Assembly (NCBI GenBank): GCA_013076295.1
Contig: RQOL01000806.1
Location: 1 to 64,000, forward strand
From: Sanderia malayensis
Lineage: Eukaryota > Cnidaria > Scyphozoa > Semaeostomeae > Pelagiidae
Length of the DNA: 64,000 bases
Direction: 5' to 3'
Positions 1 to 10,136 of this stretch are shown here, in pieces (position 1 is the first letter of the stretch; each line of letters opens with the position of its first letter). Made by a program: the position numbers and the translations under genes. The notes beneath the pieces are model-generated. The model was not told the DNA's origin, did not search any database, and saw nothing but the letters and a program-made list of their open reading frames with translations.

Positions 1-848
1 TAAATACATGGAAATAGTTATGCATGTAATAAAAAATTCGGGTATTATTTGTAATTGTCTTTATTAATATTTAAACGTATAAAATATCAGTAATGAGGTG
101 AAAACAATTTACCTGTTGACTGTGGCTCTGCTTTTGACAATGGACAAAGACCAACGAACGGAAAATATTTTTGGCACGTTGCGTTCTGAAGAAAATTTTG
201 AATATGAATACCATAGCAACAGAGTGAAGATGGCCTCGTAGAATAAAACATAGATAACTGAAATGGAGGCCTCCTGGAAATGTCACAGAATGCGTAAATA
301 TTGTTAGTATGTGGGTAGAAACACCGTGGTAGTGGCATGATAGTCGAAATTTAGTTATGAGAAATGACTACAGAAAATGAAAACTTTTCAAGAGAAGCAT
401 ATGTAATGTTGCACGCTTCACTGCTGGTAAATTATATTCAGGTAAATAGTACATTTATGTTGTAAGGTATACAGTTTTTGTTACAACTATAATTTACAAC
501 TATAAGTTATAAATTCAAGTCATGTCCTTTGAACCTTTGTTGTGGGTTGTTAATATTCTATCATCAATTGTGCATTTTCTTCATTCTCTGTGTATTTATC
601 AACGAAGGGTACTACAAAGTATGGAAATAAATTAACAAATTGGAGCACATATGATTGCCTACAAAGACTTAAAAAACTGCTTGAACTTGCTGTTAAATGC
701 AACACTAAAAATAAAAATATAAATACAATGCTACATACCAAAAAATACTATACATGACCATGCAATACTATACTGTTTCCTACTATATATATCTAAAAAA
801 TCATCCAATATTATCTTCTATCATACTATATCTAATATATATGTTGTA
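1..848. other. AT-rich stretch, no gene recognised
   Basis: I find no protein family, splice-site-bounded coding segment or RNA gene here. Short open frames on the minus strand (71-338, 550-741) are low-complexity and have no recognisable motif. From about 740 the sequence turns into TA/ACTATA-rich simple DNA leading into the satellite. Confidence 0.6.
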
Positions 849-1795
849 TATTATCAAGAAACATTGCCTGATAGGGCACACTTCGTGCCCTGAATTCGCT
901 AACGGCATGCCTCTTTCAACCCCATGTACAATGGGTTAGCTGACTGCGCTCGCCTGTCTATCTGTTATCAAGAAACTTTGACTGATGGGGCGCGCTTCGT
1001 GCGCTGCTGACCCTCGTTGGCTCACTGCACTCGCCTGTCTATCTATTATCCAGAAACATAGACTGATATGGCGCACTTAGTGTGCTGCATTCGCTTACGC
1101 TCATGCCCCTTTCAACCCCACGTACAATGGGTTAGCTCGCTGCGCTCGCCTGTCTATCTATTATCCAGAAACATTGACTGATAAGGCGCACATCGTGCGC
1201 TGCATTCGCTTATGCTCATGCCCCTTTCAACCCCACCTACAATGGGTTAGCTCGCTGCGCTCGCCTGTCCATCTATTATGAAGAAACATTGACTGATAGG
1301 ACGCACTTCCTGCGCTGCATTCGCTTACGCTCATGCCTCTTTAAACCCCACTCACAATGGGTTAGCTCGCTGCGCTCGCCTGTCTATTTATTATCAAGAA
1401 ACATTGATTGATAGGGCGCACTCTGTGCGCTGCATTCGCTTACGTTCATGCCCTTTTCAACCCCATGTTCAATGGGTTAGCTCGCTGAGCTCGCCTGCCT
1501 ATCTATTATCAAGAAACATTGACTGACAGGGCACACTTTGTGCGCTGCATTCGCTTACGCTCATGCCCCTTTCAACCCCACGTACAATGGGTTAGCTCGC
1601 TGCGCTCGCCTGTCTATCTATTATGAAGAAACATTGGCTGATAGGGCGCACTTCGTGCGCTCATTCGCTTACGCTCATGCCTCTTTAAACCCCACTTACA
1701 ATGGGTTAGCTCGCTGCGCTCGCCTGTCTATCTATTATCAAGAAACATTGACTGATAGGGCACACTTCGTGCGCTGCATTCGCTGACGCTCATGC
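849..1795 (-). repeat. Satellite of about 115-bp units derived from Helitron 3' end
   Basis: Nine units recur at 112-118 bp spacing (cores near 867, 985, 1068, 1182, 1297, 1415, 1528, 1644 and 1756). Each has a palindromic core of the form GCGCACTTCGTGCGC, then CTGCATTCGCTTACGCTCATGCC, a stretch around CAATGGGTTAGCTCGC, and CTGTCTATCTATTATCAAG. The same order of blocks is present once in the 3'-subterminal region of the autonomous Helitrons (20815-20915, 36768-36870, 56935-57035) and about twice at 10201-10400. The satellite is therefore an expansion of a Helitron tail. Confidence 0.85.
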
Positions 1796-2135
1796 CCATA
1801 CATACATACATACATACATACATATTATACCAACATACTATACCAACATACTATACCTACTATAAAATCATACTATACCTACATACTATACCAAGATACT
1901 ATACCCACTATACCATATACTACATACCATACCTACATACTATACCTACATACTATACCAACATACTATACCAACATACTATACCTACTACACCCACATA
2001 CTATACCTGCTATACCTACTATAAAAACATACTATACATACTTTTCCTGCTATAACAACATACTATACCTACTATACCTACTATAAAAACATACTATACC
2101 TACTATACCTAATATACAAACATACAAACACTTGT
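1796..2135. repeat. CATA and ACTATACCTA simple repeats
   Basis: A (CATA)n run is followed by degenerate TACTATACC/ACTATACCAACA units. The same CATA block follows the Helitron 3'-end module at 16025, 36640 and 52130, so it belongs to the element structure. The long open frames across it are simple-sequence artefacts. Confidence 0.85.
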
Positions 2136-2928
2136 GGAAAGGTTAAATGGGGAAAATCGTGCAAATAGCGCCTAAAAAATTCATAACTCTGACTTTGTTT
2201 TCATTGGGCCTAAGCGTTGCAAGCATGCCGAAGCAACGCCTACTACAAAAACTACAACTATTTCAACTCAAAATACTAAACAAAGCTATCACCTGTGTTC
2301 CCAATTGTTTCCTGCAACTCTCTAGGGTCTTTGAAACAATTAGCAGCTCTTTACAAAGAAAATTCAGCTCGTAAAACACTTTGAAAGGCGCCCTTTGTGT
2401 GCAAAACAAAAACACGCGTCTTCTCCAAAAGTACCTGCTGCAACCGGGGGCGAATAACGAAAAAACGACCGAAAATTCGCATGCGTCGCCCGCAACCGAG
2501 AGCGGAAAACGAAAATTGATCGACAACCCACGTGGTTCGCGCGAAAAGAGCCAATCAAATTGCAGGAAAAGGCGAAACGGGTCACGTGAAGTGCGAACAC
2601 TCTGTTCGAAAATGGAGTTCGCTACGCGAATTTGGAAGCTTCGCCAGCGTAAACCCTAGTTTTTTCGTGATAGCACAATTAGCAGAATAATTAGTGGAAT
2701 AATTCAAAATTACTAACAAAATCCATTACCCTGGTTAAATTAATAGATTGAACATTCTGTGTGAATTTCATTGCCATTTACTCACATACAAAAAAGCCTT
2801 TGTGATCACACGGTTCGCCGTTTCGGCCCATTGTTTTCGGGCGTTCGACCTATTGTTTCGGGTCGAATCTATTGTTTTTGGCAAGGAAAGTGCGTCATCA
2901 CGTGACTCCGCAGAATATATATATTAGA

Positions 2929-3312
2929 TTAACATACTTACTATACATACTATACATAAATATATACATCAATACATACCCCATATACTTTATATAAATA
3001 CTATACATAATATACATACCCTACATACATACATACATACCCTGCATACATAGCCTACATACATACCCTACATACATACATACATACATAACCTACAATA
3101 CATACCCTACCATACATAACCTACAATGCATACCCTACAATACATACCCTACCATACATAACGTACAATACATACCCTACAATACATACCCTACAATACA
3201 TACCCTACCATACATAACCTACAATACATACCGTAAAATAAATACCCTAGAATACATACCCTACAATACATACCCTACAATACATACCCTACAATACATA
3301 CATACATACTAT
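2929..3312. repeat. CATAC/CCCTACAATACATA minisatellite
   Basis: This is a degenerate tandem array of the 14-bp unit CCCTACAATACATA, preceded by a lead-in (TTACTATACATACTATACATAAATA) that also precedes the arrays at 34655 and 50635. It marks the interior of another Helitron-family fragment joined to the right side of E0. Confidence 0.85.
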
Positions 3313-3500
3313 GACTCTTCTAAAACACTTGAAGGTGGGAGGTCGAATCTTTCCCCCTGGCAGCGCCCACCCTGCCGCCCCCCTGAAAGCCATATCTGAA
3401 AGTTGATAACTTCAGTGTGAAGTTTTAAAAAAATTAGTTGCCTTCAAAAATGTAATCAATCCTGGAAAATTTAAACTCAATCTGTAAAAAAAGATATATC
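3313..3500 (-). mobile_element. Fragment of E2-type Helitron interior
   Basis: The segment from the end of the minisatellite through CTGAAAGCC...GAAAGTTGATAA.TTCAGTGTGAAGTTT...AAACTCAATCTGTAA is a diverged copy of 17012-17225 and 53090-53290. Homology is lost after about 3510, so only a remnant is present. It has no coding content. Confidence 0.7.
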
Positions 3501-4547
3501 AAACTGTACTAAAAAAAATCCGCCTTAACAGGGTAATTGCACCATTTTAAAATTCCAAATTTGCATAATGTGCAACGAAATTTGGCTTATTTGTCATTTA
3601 TAACTTGGTAATTTTCCAAGACAACATTCATTAGAGTGATGTCAGCATTGTACTTCGTATTTTCTTTCTTTTCGCTCACTTGTGAAAACCAGGTACTTTT
3701 GCATGTGCAGTTATACATGGCAGAATAAAGCCGGAACGATATGAAAAAGGACCAAGGATATCTTTCCTTGCTATGTCTGCCTGCTTGTGTAATTGTGCAG
3801 AGCTTGTCATTTCGTACCAAAACATTTTTGATTAAATGAGTTGTCTATTCAGTGGATGTACAAAATTCATTTCTTTGCAGTGTTTCTGCTTCTGTTTTCT
3901 CTTTTTTTTGCCAAAAATGGGAACAACACGATTTTTGGTGGAATTGTTGCTTTATTATATTTTCAATAATTATAGCTCTGGATCAAGTATCAGTAATCAT
4001 CATCGAGAACAATTGTTTGTATTTGTTTGAAACGTAATCACATAACAGAAGATGGTGAATTCTTTTTGAGTTTGCTTTCAATGATGTTGGATAAGGCTAT
4101 ATTAATTTTGTGAACTATGTGAACTATGTAATGTTTTGTTTCCTAGTTGTACAATGCTATGAGAATTGATAATGGAAAATGTTTTTCTGTAGTTGCATGT
4201 TGATGATTTTGTGTTTTCACCGATATTATGCATTATGTCTTTAAATGGTTTCACATGTGTCATTTCGCTCAGCCTTCGACGTGGACCCAATCCTCACAGG
4301 AAAATAAGGTTTGCAAACAATGGATGAAATCCTTTTTTTGGAGTACAGTCAATTGTGCAATCACAGTTTTTATTGTCTATCTATACTATTAGTTATTAAA
4401 AACTTATAACAACTTATTTAGTCAGGTCAAAGAATGCGCTTTCGGAAAGTGACAAGGACAATATATTGCATTGCTTTACTGCACTTGTGTCATCATTTTT
4501 AGCATGGGATATAATCCCTTTCAGATCTATTTTCCAGCCAACAAGAC
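3501..4547. other. No gene recognised
   Basis: AT-rich sequence. The minus-strand open frame at 3587-3820 and the plus-strand frames at 3836-4037 have no motif or splice support that I trust. I see no repeat shared with the rest of the window. Confidence 0.5.
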
Positions 4548-5340
4548 CTGTGGAGACAATTGGTGGAGAATTATTTCAAGGTATTTCCTTTTATTCAATT
4601 GATTTTGGCTTAAAATAGCTCGAGTTTTGTTTTGTTTCACCCCAACTTTTTCTGTTCAGCCGAGGGCCTAACAAAAACACGAAGACAATTTTGATTTTCT
4701 TGAGTCGTTCTGGGCCGATTTTGTCCATTTAAACTTTCGATAACTTTTTATTTACACGAGAACTAAAGTTATCTGGGGTTGTTTTTTGGTTTACTTGATT
4801 CCCCTCTCTTTTTGGATACTTTTAGCCGAGTTTGGGTTTTGCTGGAAAACACGAAACTTTCAGGCAACACGCGTGTGTTTTGCATTCGCGAAAATTAAAT
4901 TTTAACCTGCCAAAACTTTGTTTTTTCCACCCAAATACTTTCGATAAATGTTCTACAGGCTATTGGCTTCATTTTGATATTTTCGTGGGTTCTGTAGGAC
5001 AAAAATTGGCGACGTTAATTTAATTTGAAAGTTGGTGAATCGTGTTTTAAATGCTATTTTTGCACCGGTTTGATTTCACGGCTATTTTTGATCAAAGAAA
5101 TCATGTCTTTAACTTGAAAAATATCCAACTAAAATTGCGAAAAGCTTTTCATATGCACCCAAGTACTTTCGGTACTTATTTGCCAAGGTATTAGCTTCAT
5201 GCTGGTGTAATTTGAGTTCAAATAGACCAATTTTGACCAAGTTAGGGGAATTTTTGTGTCTTTAAAGTTGGCTGATGAATAAATTTTTTCACGGCATTTG
5301 TGTTGGGCTGCACTAAATACTCCCTTAAAATTCAAAACAA
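4548..5340 (+). mobile_element. Old Helitron 5'-region relic, opposite orientation
   Basis: Read in reverse complement this matches the 5' leader of E3 (about 35090-35640) and E5 (about 51090-51630). Shared landmarks in order are ACCTGTGGAGACAAT, AAATACC near TTTATTCAATT, GAAAAACACGAAATTTT, ACACGCGTGTTTTGCAT, ACTTTCGATAAATGTT and CAGCCAACTTTAAA. It lies on the opposite strand to all other Helitron sequence here and is clearly more diverged. It is a remnant of an older insertion with neither terminus preserved. Confidence 0.7.
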
Positions 5341-5382
5341 CACTCTTAAGAAGTGTGAATGTTTTTATCGGATTCGCTGTTG

Positions 5383-5759
5383 TTTTAGCACCAGTAGTTA
5401 ATTAAATATTCAAAACAAGCAACAACATTGCCCCATGCCATGAAACGCGTTCAGGGCCATAAAGATGGTTTGCAAACGTCTCTCAAACTGTTTCTACAGT
5501 CACATGCCTCCTATTGTCCTTCATATTTCAGATGACCATGCCAAAAACATGTTAGAAATGGATATATACAACGCTAATTTGTCCAAAAGCATATTAGGCC
5601 CACCGCAATACAAGCAGCACCATAACCAGCAATGAAAATGCAAATAATATTGTAATAAACCTTTTGATGGATAATGATTATTATTATTATTTTATATTAT
5701 ATTATACCATAATTAATAATGGCTTGTTTTGAATATTTAATTAACTATTGGTGCTAAAA
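5383..5759. mobile_element. MITE with 38-bp terminal inverted repeats
   Basis: The left arm 5383-5420 begins TTTTAGCACCAGTAGTTAAT. The right arm 5722-5759 is its reverse complement with one mismatch. Total length is about 377 bp with no coding capacity. I do not see a convincing target duplication, so the superfamily is unassigned. The interior contains a TTATTATTATTTTATATTAT run. Confidence 0.75.
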
Positions 5760-6642
5760 TTTTGTCATAAATTTCTTCATAAATCTGATAATTTAAGTTG
5801 ACGCACGCGAGATAAACTTTTATCCGTTATCAGAACCATTTTGCTGCGAAAATTGAGTTTTCCTTCCCAAAATCTGCTATTCGCGAATCAAAACAAACCT
5901 TACGTGAAGTAGCGATTTGCGGCGTCTTTGAAAAAATGGTGTGAACTGAAAAAATTTTTGACATCGAGTCAGAAATTTTTCGACTGTGATGGAGGATTAA
6001 CGTCAATCAAAACAACAGGCATGAACAGAATTTTAGGGCATTTACACGATACAAGTTCAAGTTTGCAGTCCAATATCAAAAAAACTTGTAGCCAACTTGT
6101 ACCGTGTAAATCCGCCTTTATGAAATATGTTCTTTTGTATTGCAATTCTCACTTTCTTGTTATAGCCTTCGTCTTGGTATATGACAAGCATTAAAAGAGG
6201 TCTATATGTGTACACCTCTAGAGCACGTAATAATCTGCTGGAAAAGCCATTCTAACATTTTTCGAGCCTTGAATTTGTCATATGAATACTTGATCAGGTA
6301 AGAAGCTTGCCTAAACCCAAAAATTAATTCTCTTTTATGAAATATCTACCTGGGGTGTTATTTTTAAAAGATGTAGAGGTTATTGCATTCATGTAAATGC
6401 AATAAATTGTTTATCTTTTTTAATGCTCTTGTTTGTTTATCTCGGTTTTCTCTTATTACTCTATATTTCTTTCACAACAAATAAACCCTTTTTCCAAGAA
6501 GATACAAATGATACTGTAAATTTTTGAATTAGTCCCCTAAAGGTTTACTTAGTTTGGATTTCTTGGATCAAGCTACAACAAAATGGTCATCAGCAGAAAA
6601 TAATTTAAAGTGTCTGATTTCAAGGAAGACAAATTCAAAAAT
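5760..6642. other. No gene recognised
   Basis: Non-coding, AT-rich. It contains the region downstream of the minus-strand gene that ends at 6643. I see no shared repeat and no convincing exon. The 88-codon plus-strand frame at 5928-6194 has no motif. Confidence 0.5.
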
Positions 6643-7512
6643 TTACAGTTCCACATTGTCAGAAATCACTAGCTCAGCTGGATAGGCATCCTGCCAGCCA
6701 GATGATCCAATAGTGTTGTCCACTTGTTCATCACGGGGTGAATCAGACATCTCATCACTTTCAACTTCATTAACACCAACAGCGATAATAAATACTTTAA
6801 ATGATGATAAAATGCTATCCAGGCTATCAACACTTAAAGATGGCCTTGCATTTGGGGAGCGGAAGGGGATGTTCTCTGGCCACCAATCTGGACACTTCTC
6901 CTTCTTCCAGATGTTGCGCCTTTTTAGATCTGAAAGTAAATCACATAGTATATTAGTATCTATTCACATCTTCCAGACTATAGACAAAGTTCTACAAATA
7001 GTCTGATTAACAAAAAACCAAACAAATATTTTACAAATTACCATTTCCATGAACAATTGCTCCAATTATCTTTCTTTTATAGTCAAGAGTAAATAGCTGT
7101 ACATCATTTGATTTGATTTCTTCAATCAAATATGGGTCCAAGCTAATTTCTATAAATAAACTTGCAAACATGTGAGGTTATAAATTTCTTCATTAAAGAA
7201 ATAATAAAAATTGTACTTTTTTTCTTACCTGTACATTTACTATCTGATGATTGATCTTGTGGAGGTTGTTGCAAACCTTTCAATGCCACTTCAACAAACT
7301 TTTTTGTCACAATAGCATCTTGGGCAATTGAGGAAAATTCATTGGGACCTTTGTAAAAAAGCAATTTGTACAATAAAACTAATACACAATTGAAATTTCA
7401 GACACAAAGCATGTAAAATACAAACCTGTATACTTTACATCCACTGATCCACTCTGATCAGTATATAAAGAAAGAGCAATTGTTGGCATTTTTTTTAATA
7501 ACATTTTTTTAA
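6643..7512 (-). CDS. 3' half of an unnamed multi-exon gene (WWPxxIPF motif)
   Basis: Four exons join in phase on the minus strand: 7512-7426, 7348-7229, 7149-7042 and 6929-6643. Each internal boundary has a good acceptor (for example TTACTTTCAG before 6929) and a GTAAG-type donor, and all junctions are phase 1. The stop is TAA at 6645-6643. The joined frame gives about 200 residues, with a serine/glutamine-rich linker, a basic segment, the sequence KKEKCPDWWPENIPFRSPN and an acidic serine-rich tail. I think this Cys-Pro-x-Trp-Trp-Pro motif occurs in uncharacterised invertebrate proteins, but I cannot name a family or function. Upstream exons are not established. Candidates lie beyond the DIRS-like element at 13235-13504, but the phases do not join simply. 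Confidence 0.65.
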
Positions 7513-7589
7513 CTGTAAAAGTGAAACACAATTTAACAATTAGTTCATCCTTTTTAAAAAGTCTGTCTCTTTCATCAACCTAAAAATAA

Positions 7590-7876
7590 TTAAAAATTAA
7601 ACGATACTTACCTGAAAGGGAAGTTGAAGTTTGACTGTAGTTCTATGAGTCAGCAGCCAGGAGCGGAGGAGTTGCACGAGAGAGCGCAGCGCAGGAGCCA
7701 CCCAGACTTTAAAGCAGTAATTGGATCAGACCATATGGAATGAAAGAGTGAGGGTGGGGTTTATACCTCAATGCCTCTGGGTGGGCGTACAACTCCTCCG
7801 CTCCTGGCTGATGACTCATAGAACTACAATCAAACTTCAACTTCCCTTTCAGGTAAGTATCGTTTAATTTTTAATT
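7590..7876. repeat. Inverted repeat, about 86-bp arms, at DIRS element 3' end
   Basis: Arm 7590-7674 (ATTAAACGATACTTACCTGA... to GAGCGGAGGAGTTG) is the near-perfect reverse complement of 7790-7876, with a spacer of about 115 bp. It lies just beyond the recombinase ORF, where DIRS elements carry their inverted terminal or internal complementary repeats. It could also be an independent fold-back element. Each arm contains CTTCCCTTTCAGGTAAGT, a combined 3'-acceptor and 5'-donor splice consensus. Confidence 0.7.
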
Positions 7877-8029
7877 CTATTTCGTCATCAGCTTATGTCG
7901 CTGCGGAGCAGTACGAGATTTTAAAGCATGGGCTGATCCAATTAAAATAATTTTAAAATTAGAATAACACAAGGAGTGCAAAAAAGGTGAAGCAGAACAA
8001 AACAATGTTGATAATATATGAAAACTAAA

Positions 8030-9187
8030 TTAAGTACTAGTGGTAGAATCTGCAGAATTTAATATCACAGTTCCAAAATTAAAGTCGTTTTGGTCAGGTC
8101 TATTATAAAATCTTTGAAACGTCTGTTCACTTGACCATCCCACAGCAGATAAAATGTCTGACATGCTCACATTCTGTTTGGCAGCAAAGGATGAGGCAGC
8201 AGCTCGTGTACTATGAGCTATGAATTTAGATGTGTCAACACCAGCAGAAGATAGAATGCTTTTCACCCATCTAGCAAGAGTATCTGTTGAAATGGAAGCA
8301 TATGGTTTCAGATAGCTTATTAAAAGTTGATTTGATGTCCGAATCGGTCCTGTTCTTTGAATATATTCATTCAAATGTGTAAAGACACACAATCTCCTAT
8401 CCGAGGGATATTCAAGGAACCGTAGAGGTTCAATGTGAAAACCAACTCTAGTCTGTTTTACCTTCTGATCAACAGAGAATATATACTCATGTTCTAATAC
8501 CTGCATGGACTCAATATTCAATAACTTGATAGTTTGACATCTCTGACCACTTAAAAGGCACAACAGAAAAGCAACTTTAGCAGAAAGATCTTTTAGAACT
8601 AATTCAGAGGGCAAACCTTGCTGGCGAAAAAAATCAAGAACAGTCGTAACATCCCAAATGGTTTTATGTTTTGGAAAACTTGGCCGTCGTTCAAACACCC
8701 CTTTCATAAATCTTTTAATTAGAGGTAACTGACCCAAAGGAATTTCAGTACCCAAGTCTAAAACTGAAGAAAGAGCACTCTTCGCAGTATTGACAGAACT
8801 GTAGGACAGACCATCTTCGTGAATCATGGTTAAAAATGATAGAACCTGGGGAATTGTAGGAGCGACTATGTTAATGGATCTGTCAGTACAAAACTCAAAC
8901 CACTTTCGGATACTTGAGGAGTATTGGTTTTGAGTGGCTGATCGCCAGGAAGATAAAATAATTTCAATAACATTAGGTGCAATATTCTGACCAATCAACC
9001 TTCTCCTGACAAGAGACAAATAAAAAGTCTCATTCTCTTGTAGAGGGGGTGCGTTGCATTCGGACAGGTTGGGAGGGACAACAGAGTTCTTGATAGTTGT
9101 ATATTGGCCTCTGGACAAGGAGAGACTGAAGAAGAGGGTACCATGATTGGGTTGACCAATCTGGAACCACCACAATGCCTTCTGCAT
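8030..9187 (-). CDS. DIRS tyrosine recombinase
   Basis: An open frame of up to 385 codons; the true start may lie inside because it overlaps the RNase H frame. The N-terminal helical SAM-like domain (about residues 70-150) precedes a catalytic domain with the first Arg in SGQRCQTI, the HxxR box in IAHSTRAAASS and the nucleophilic Tyr in FQRFYNRP. A Trp in AVGWSSEQTF takes the second His/Trp position. In DIRS elements this enzyme integrates a circular cDNA without duplicating the target. This frame is intact although the upstream polymerase is not. Confidence 0.9.
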   Translation of the reverse strand: MQKALWWFQIGQPNHGTLFFSLSLSRGQYTTIKNSVVPPNLSECNAPPLQENETFYLSLVRRRLIGQNIAPNVIEIILSSWRSATQNQYSSSIRKWFEFCTDRSINIVAPTIPQVLSFLTMIHEDGLSYSSVNTAKSALSSVLDLGTEIPLGQLPLIKRFMKGVFERRPSFPKHKTIWDVTTVLDFFRQQGLPSELVLKDLSAKVAFLLCLLSGQRCQTIKLLNIESMQVLEHEYIFSVDQKVKQTRVGFHIEPLRFLEYPSDRRLCVFTHLNEYIQRTGPIRTSNQLLISYLKPYASISTDTLARWVKSILSSAGVDTSKFIAHSTRAAASSFAAKQNVSMSDILSAVGWSSEQTFQRFYNRPDQNDFNFGTVILNSADSTTST

Positions 9188-10136
9188 GATCCCTCTTGAT
9201 CTTTTGAATTGTCTTCAAAATGCAACTGAAAGGGGGAAAACAGTAAAATTTGACATTACTCCAAGATATGGAGAAAGCATCAATAAACAATGCTTCTGGG
9301 TCTGGTCTGAATGAACAGTAATAATGAAATTGCTTATTCAAACGAGAAGCAAATAAATCCATTTCGGGTTTAAATTTCAATTGCGTCAAAGCATCTTCAA
9401 GGATAGTGGTGTTCAACATCCATTCTGTGTGTTGAGAGTGAAAGTTTCTAGATTCCCTATCAGCTACAACATTAACTGATCCAGGTAAATGTGCAGCTGT
9501 GAGCCAAATACTATGCTGAATAAAGAAGTCCCATATTTTAAGGGTGATATCATTACATTGAGGATTATGACAAGTACCCATGTTGTTGACGATGCCGACA
9601 GCAGCAGTGTTGTCAATCATTACTTTTACATGTTTGTTTGATAAGTCAGCAGAAAAGGATTTCAAAGCAAAATATGCAGCATTTAATTCAAGAAAATTTA
9701 TGTGATTAAGAGACTCAAGTTGTGACCATTGACCACCCGTCGATGTAATATTGAGGGCAGCCCCCCAACCAGTCAATGATGCATCAGAATACAGCACAAT
9801 GTCAACTGCTGGTTGGCAAGTATTACAAAAGCTGTCCTCAATATTATTCAACCACCATGGAAGGTTTTTTTTGCTTTCTGGGATATATGCTCATGACGCC
9901 CTTGTAGTTTCCCTTATTTAGTTTAAGAGCGTCTGTTTTGTCCATTTCAAGGTCACGGTAATGTAATCGACCATATTGAACAGCTGGAAAGCTGGATACC
10001 ATCAAGCCCAGTATTCTAGCAACAGAATCAATTGCAAGATGATGTGCATTACTTAAAACCCCTTTGATTTCTTGTTTGATCTTACATCATTTTTCATTTT
10101 TTAAATAAATTCTCATTTGCACAGAGTCAATTATAA
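9030..10136 (-). pseudogene. DIRS RT C-terminus, RNase H and methyltransferase-like domain
   Basis: From 9851 a 273-codon frame holds RNase H (YSDASLTGWG, LELNAA, MIDNTAA and PGSVNVVADRESR supply the acidic residues). It is followed by DLFASRLNKQ...FPPF...VVPDW, the conserved tail found in DIRS polyproteins and often described as a Dam-like methyltransferase. Upstream (10136-9890) the RT continues (IIDSVQM, then a thumb-like segment) but has a TGA near 10087. A second frame break near 9890, at a run of A residues, joins it to the WWLNNIEDS frame. The piece before 10137 is separated from the rest of RT by Helitron E1. Confidence 0.85.

Larger units (their letters stand above)
849..2928 (-). 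mobile_element. E0: decayed non-autonomous Helitron with internal satellite
   Basis: The right end is the minus-strand 5' terminus (TCTAATATATATATTCTG), the same as in the elements ending at 20748 and 56866. The block 2136-2928 is homologous to 10430-11162, 20020-20748 and 56095-56866. It contains a conserved hairpin, TTCGACC (2844-2850) with GGTCGAA (2861-2867). The left part is satellite made of the Helitron 3'-subterminal sequence. I could not find a CTAG terminus on the left, so the 3' end is lost or lies outside the recognisable part. It encodes no protein and could only have moved with Rep/helicase supplied by E3-type copies. Confidence 0.7.

Noticed and set aside
849..1795. GCGCACTTCGTGCGC palindromes as tRNA or bacterial terminator hairpins
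   Set aside because: They are part of a tandem satellite with a 3-nt loop stem, with no cloverleaf and no following T-tract.
2147..2659. Short ORFs in the Helitron 5' block (also at 10705, 19986 and 56070)
   Set aside because: Not conserved in frame between copies; the block is conserved as DNA with hairpins, not as protein.
3024..3310. CCCTA-containing repeats as telomeric DNA
   Set aside because: The unit is a 14-mer CCCTACAATACATA, not tandem TTAGGG/CCCTAA. It recurs inside mobile elements, so it is an interstitial minisatellite.
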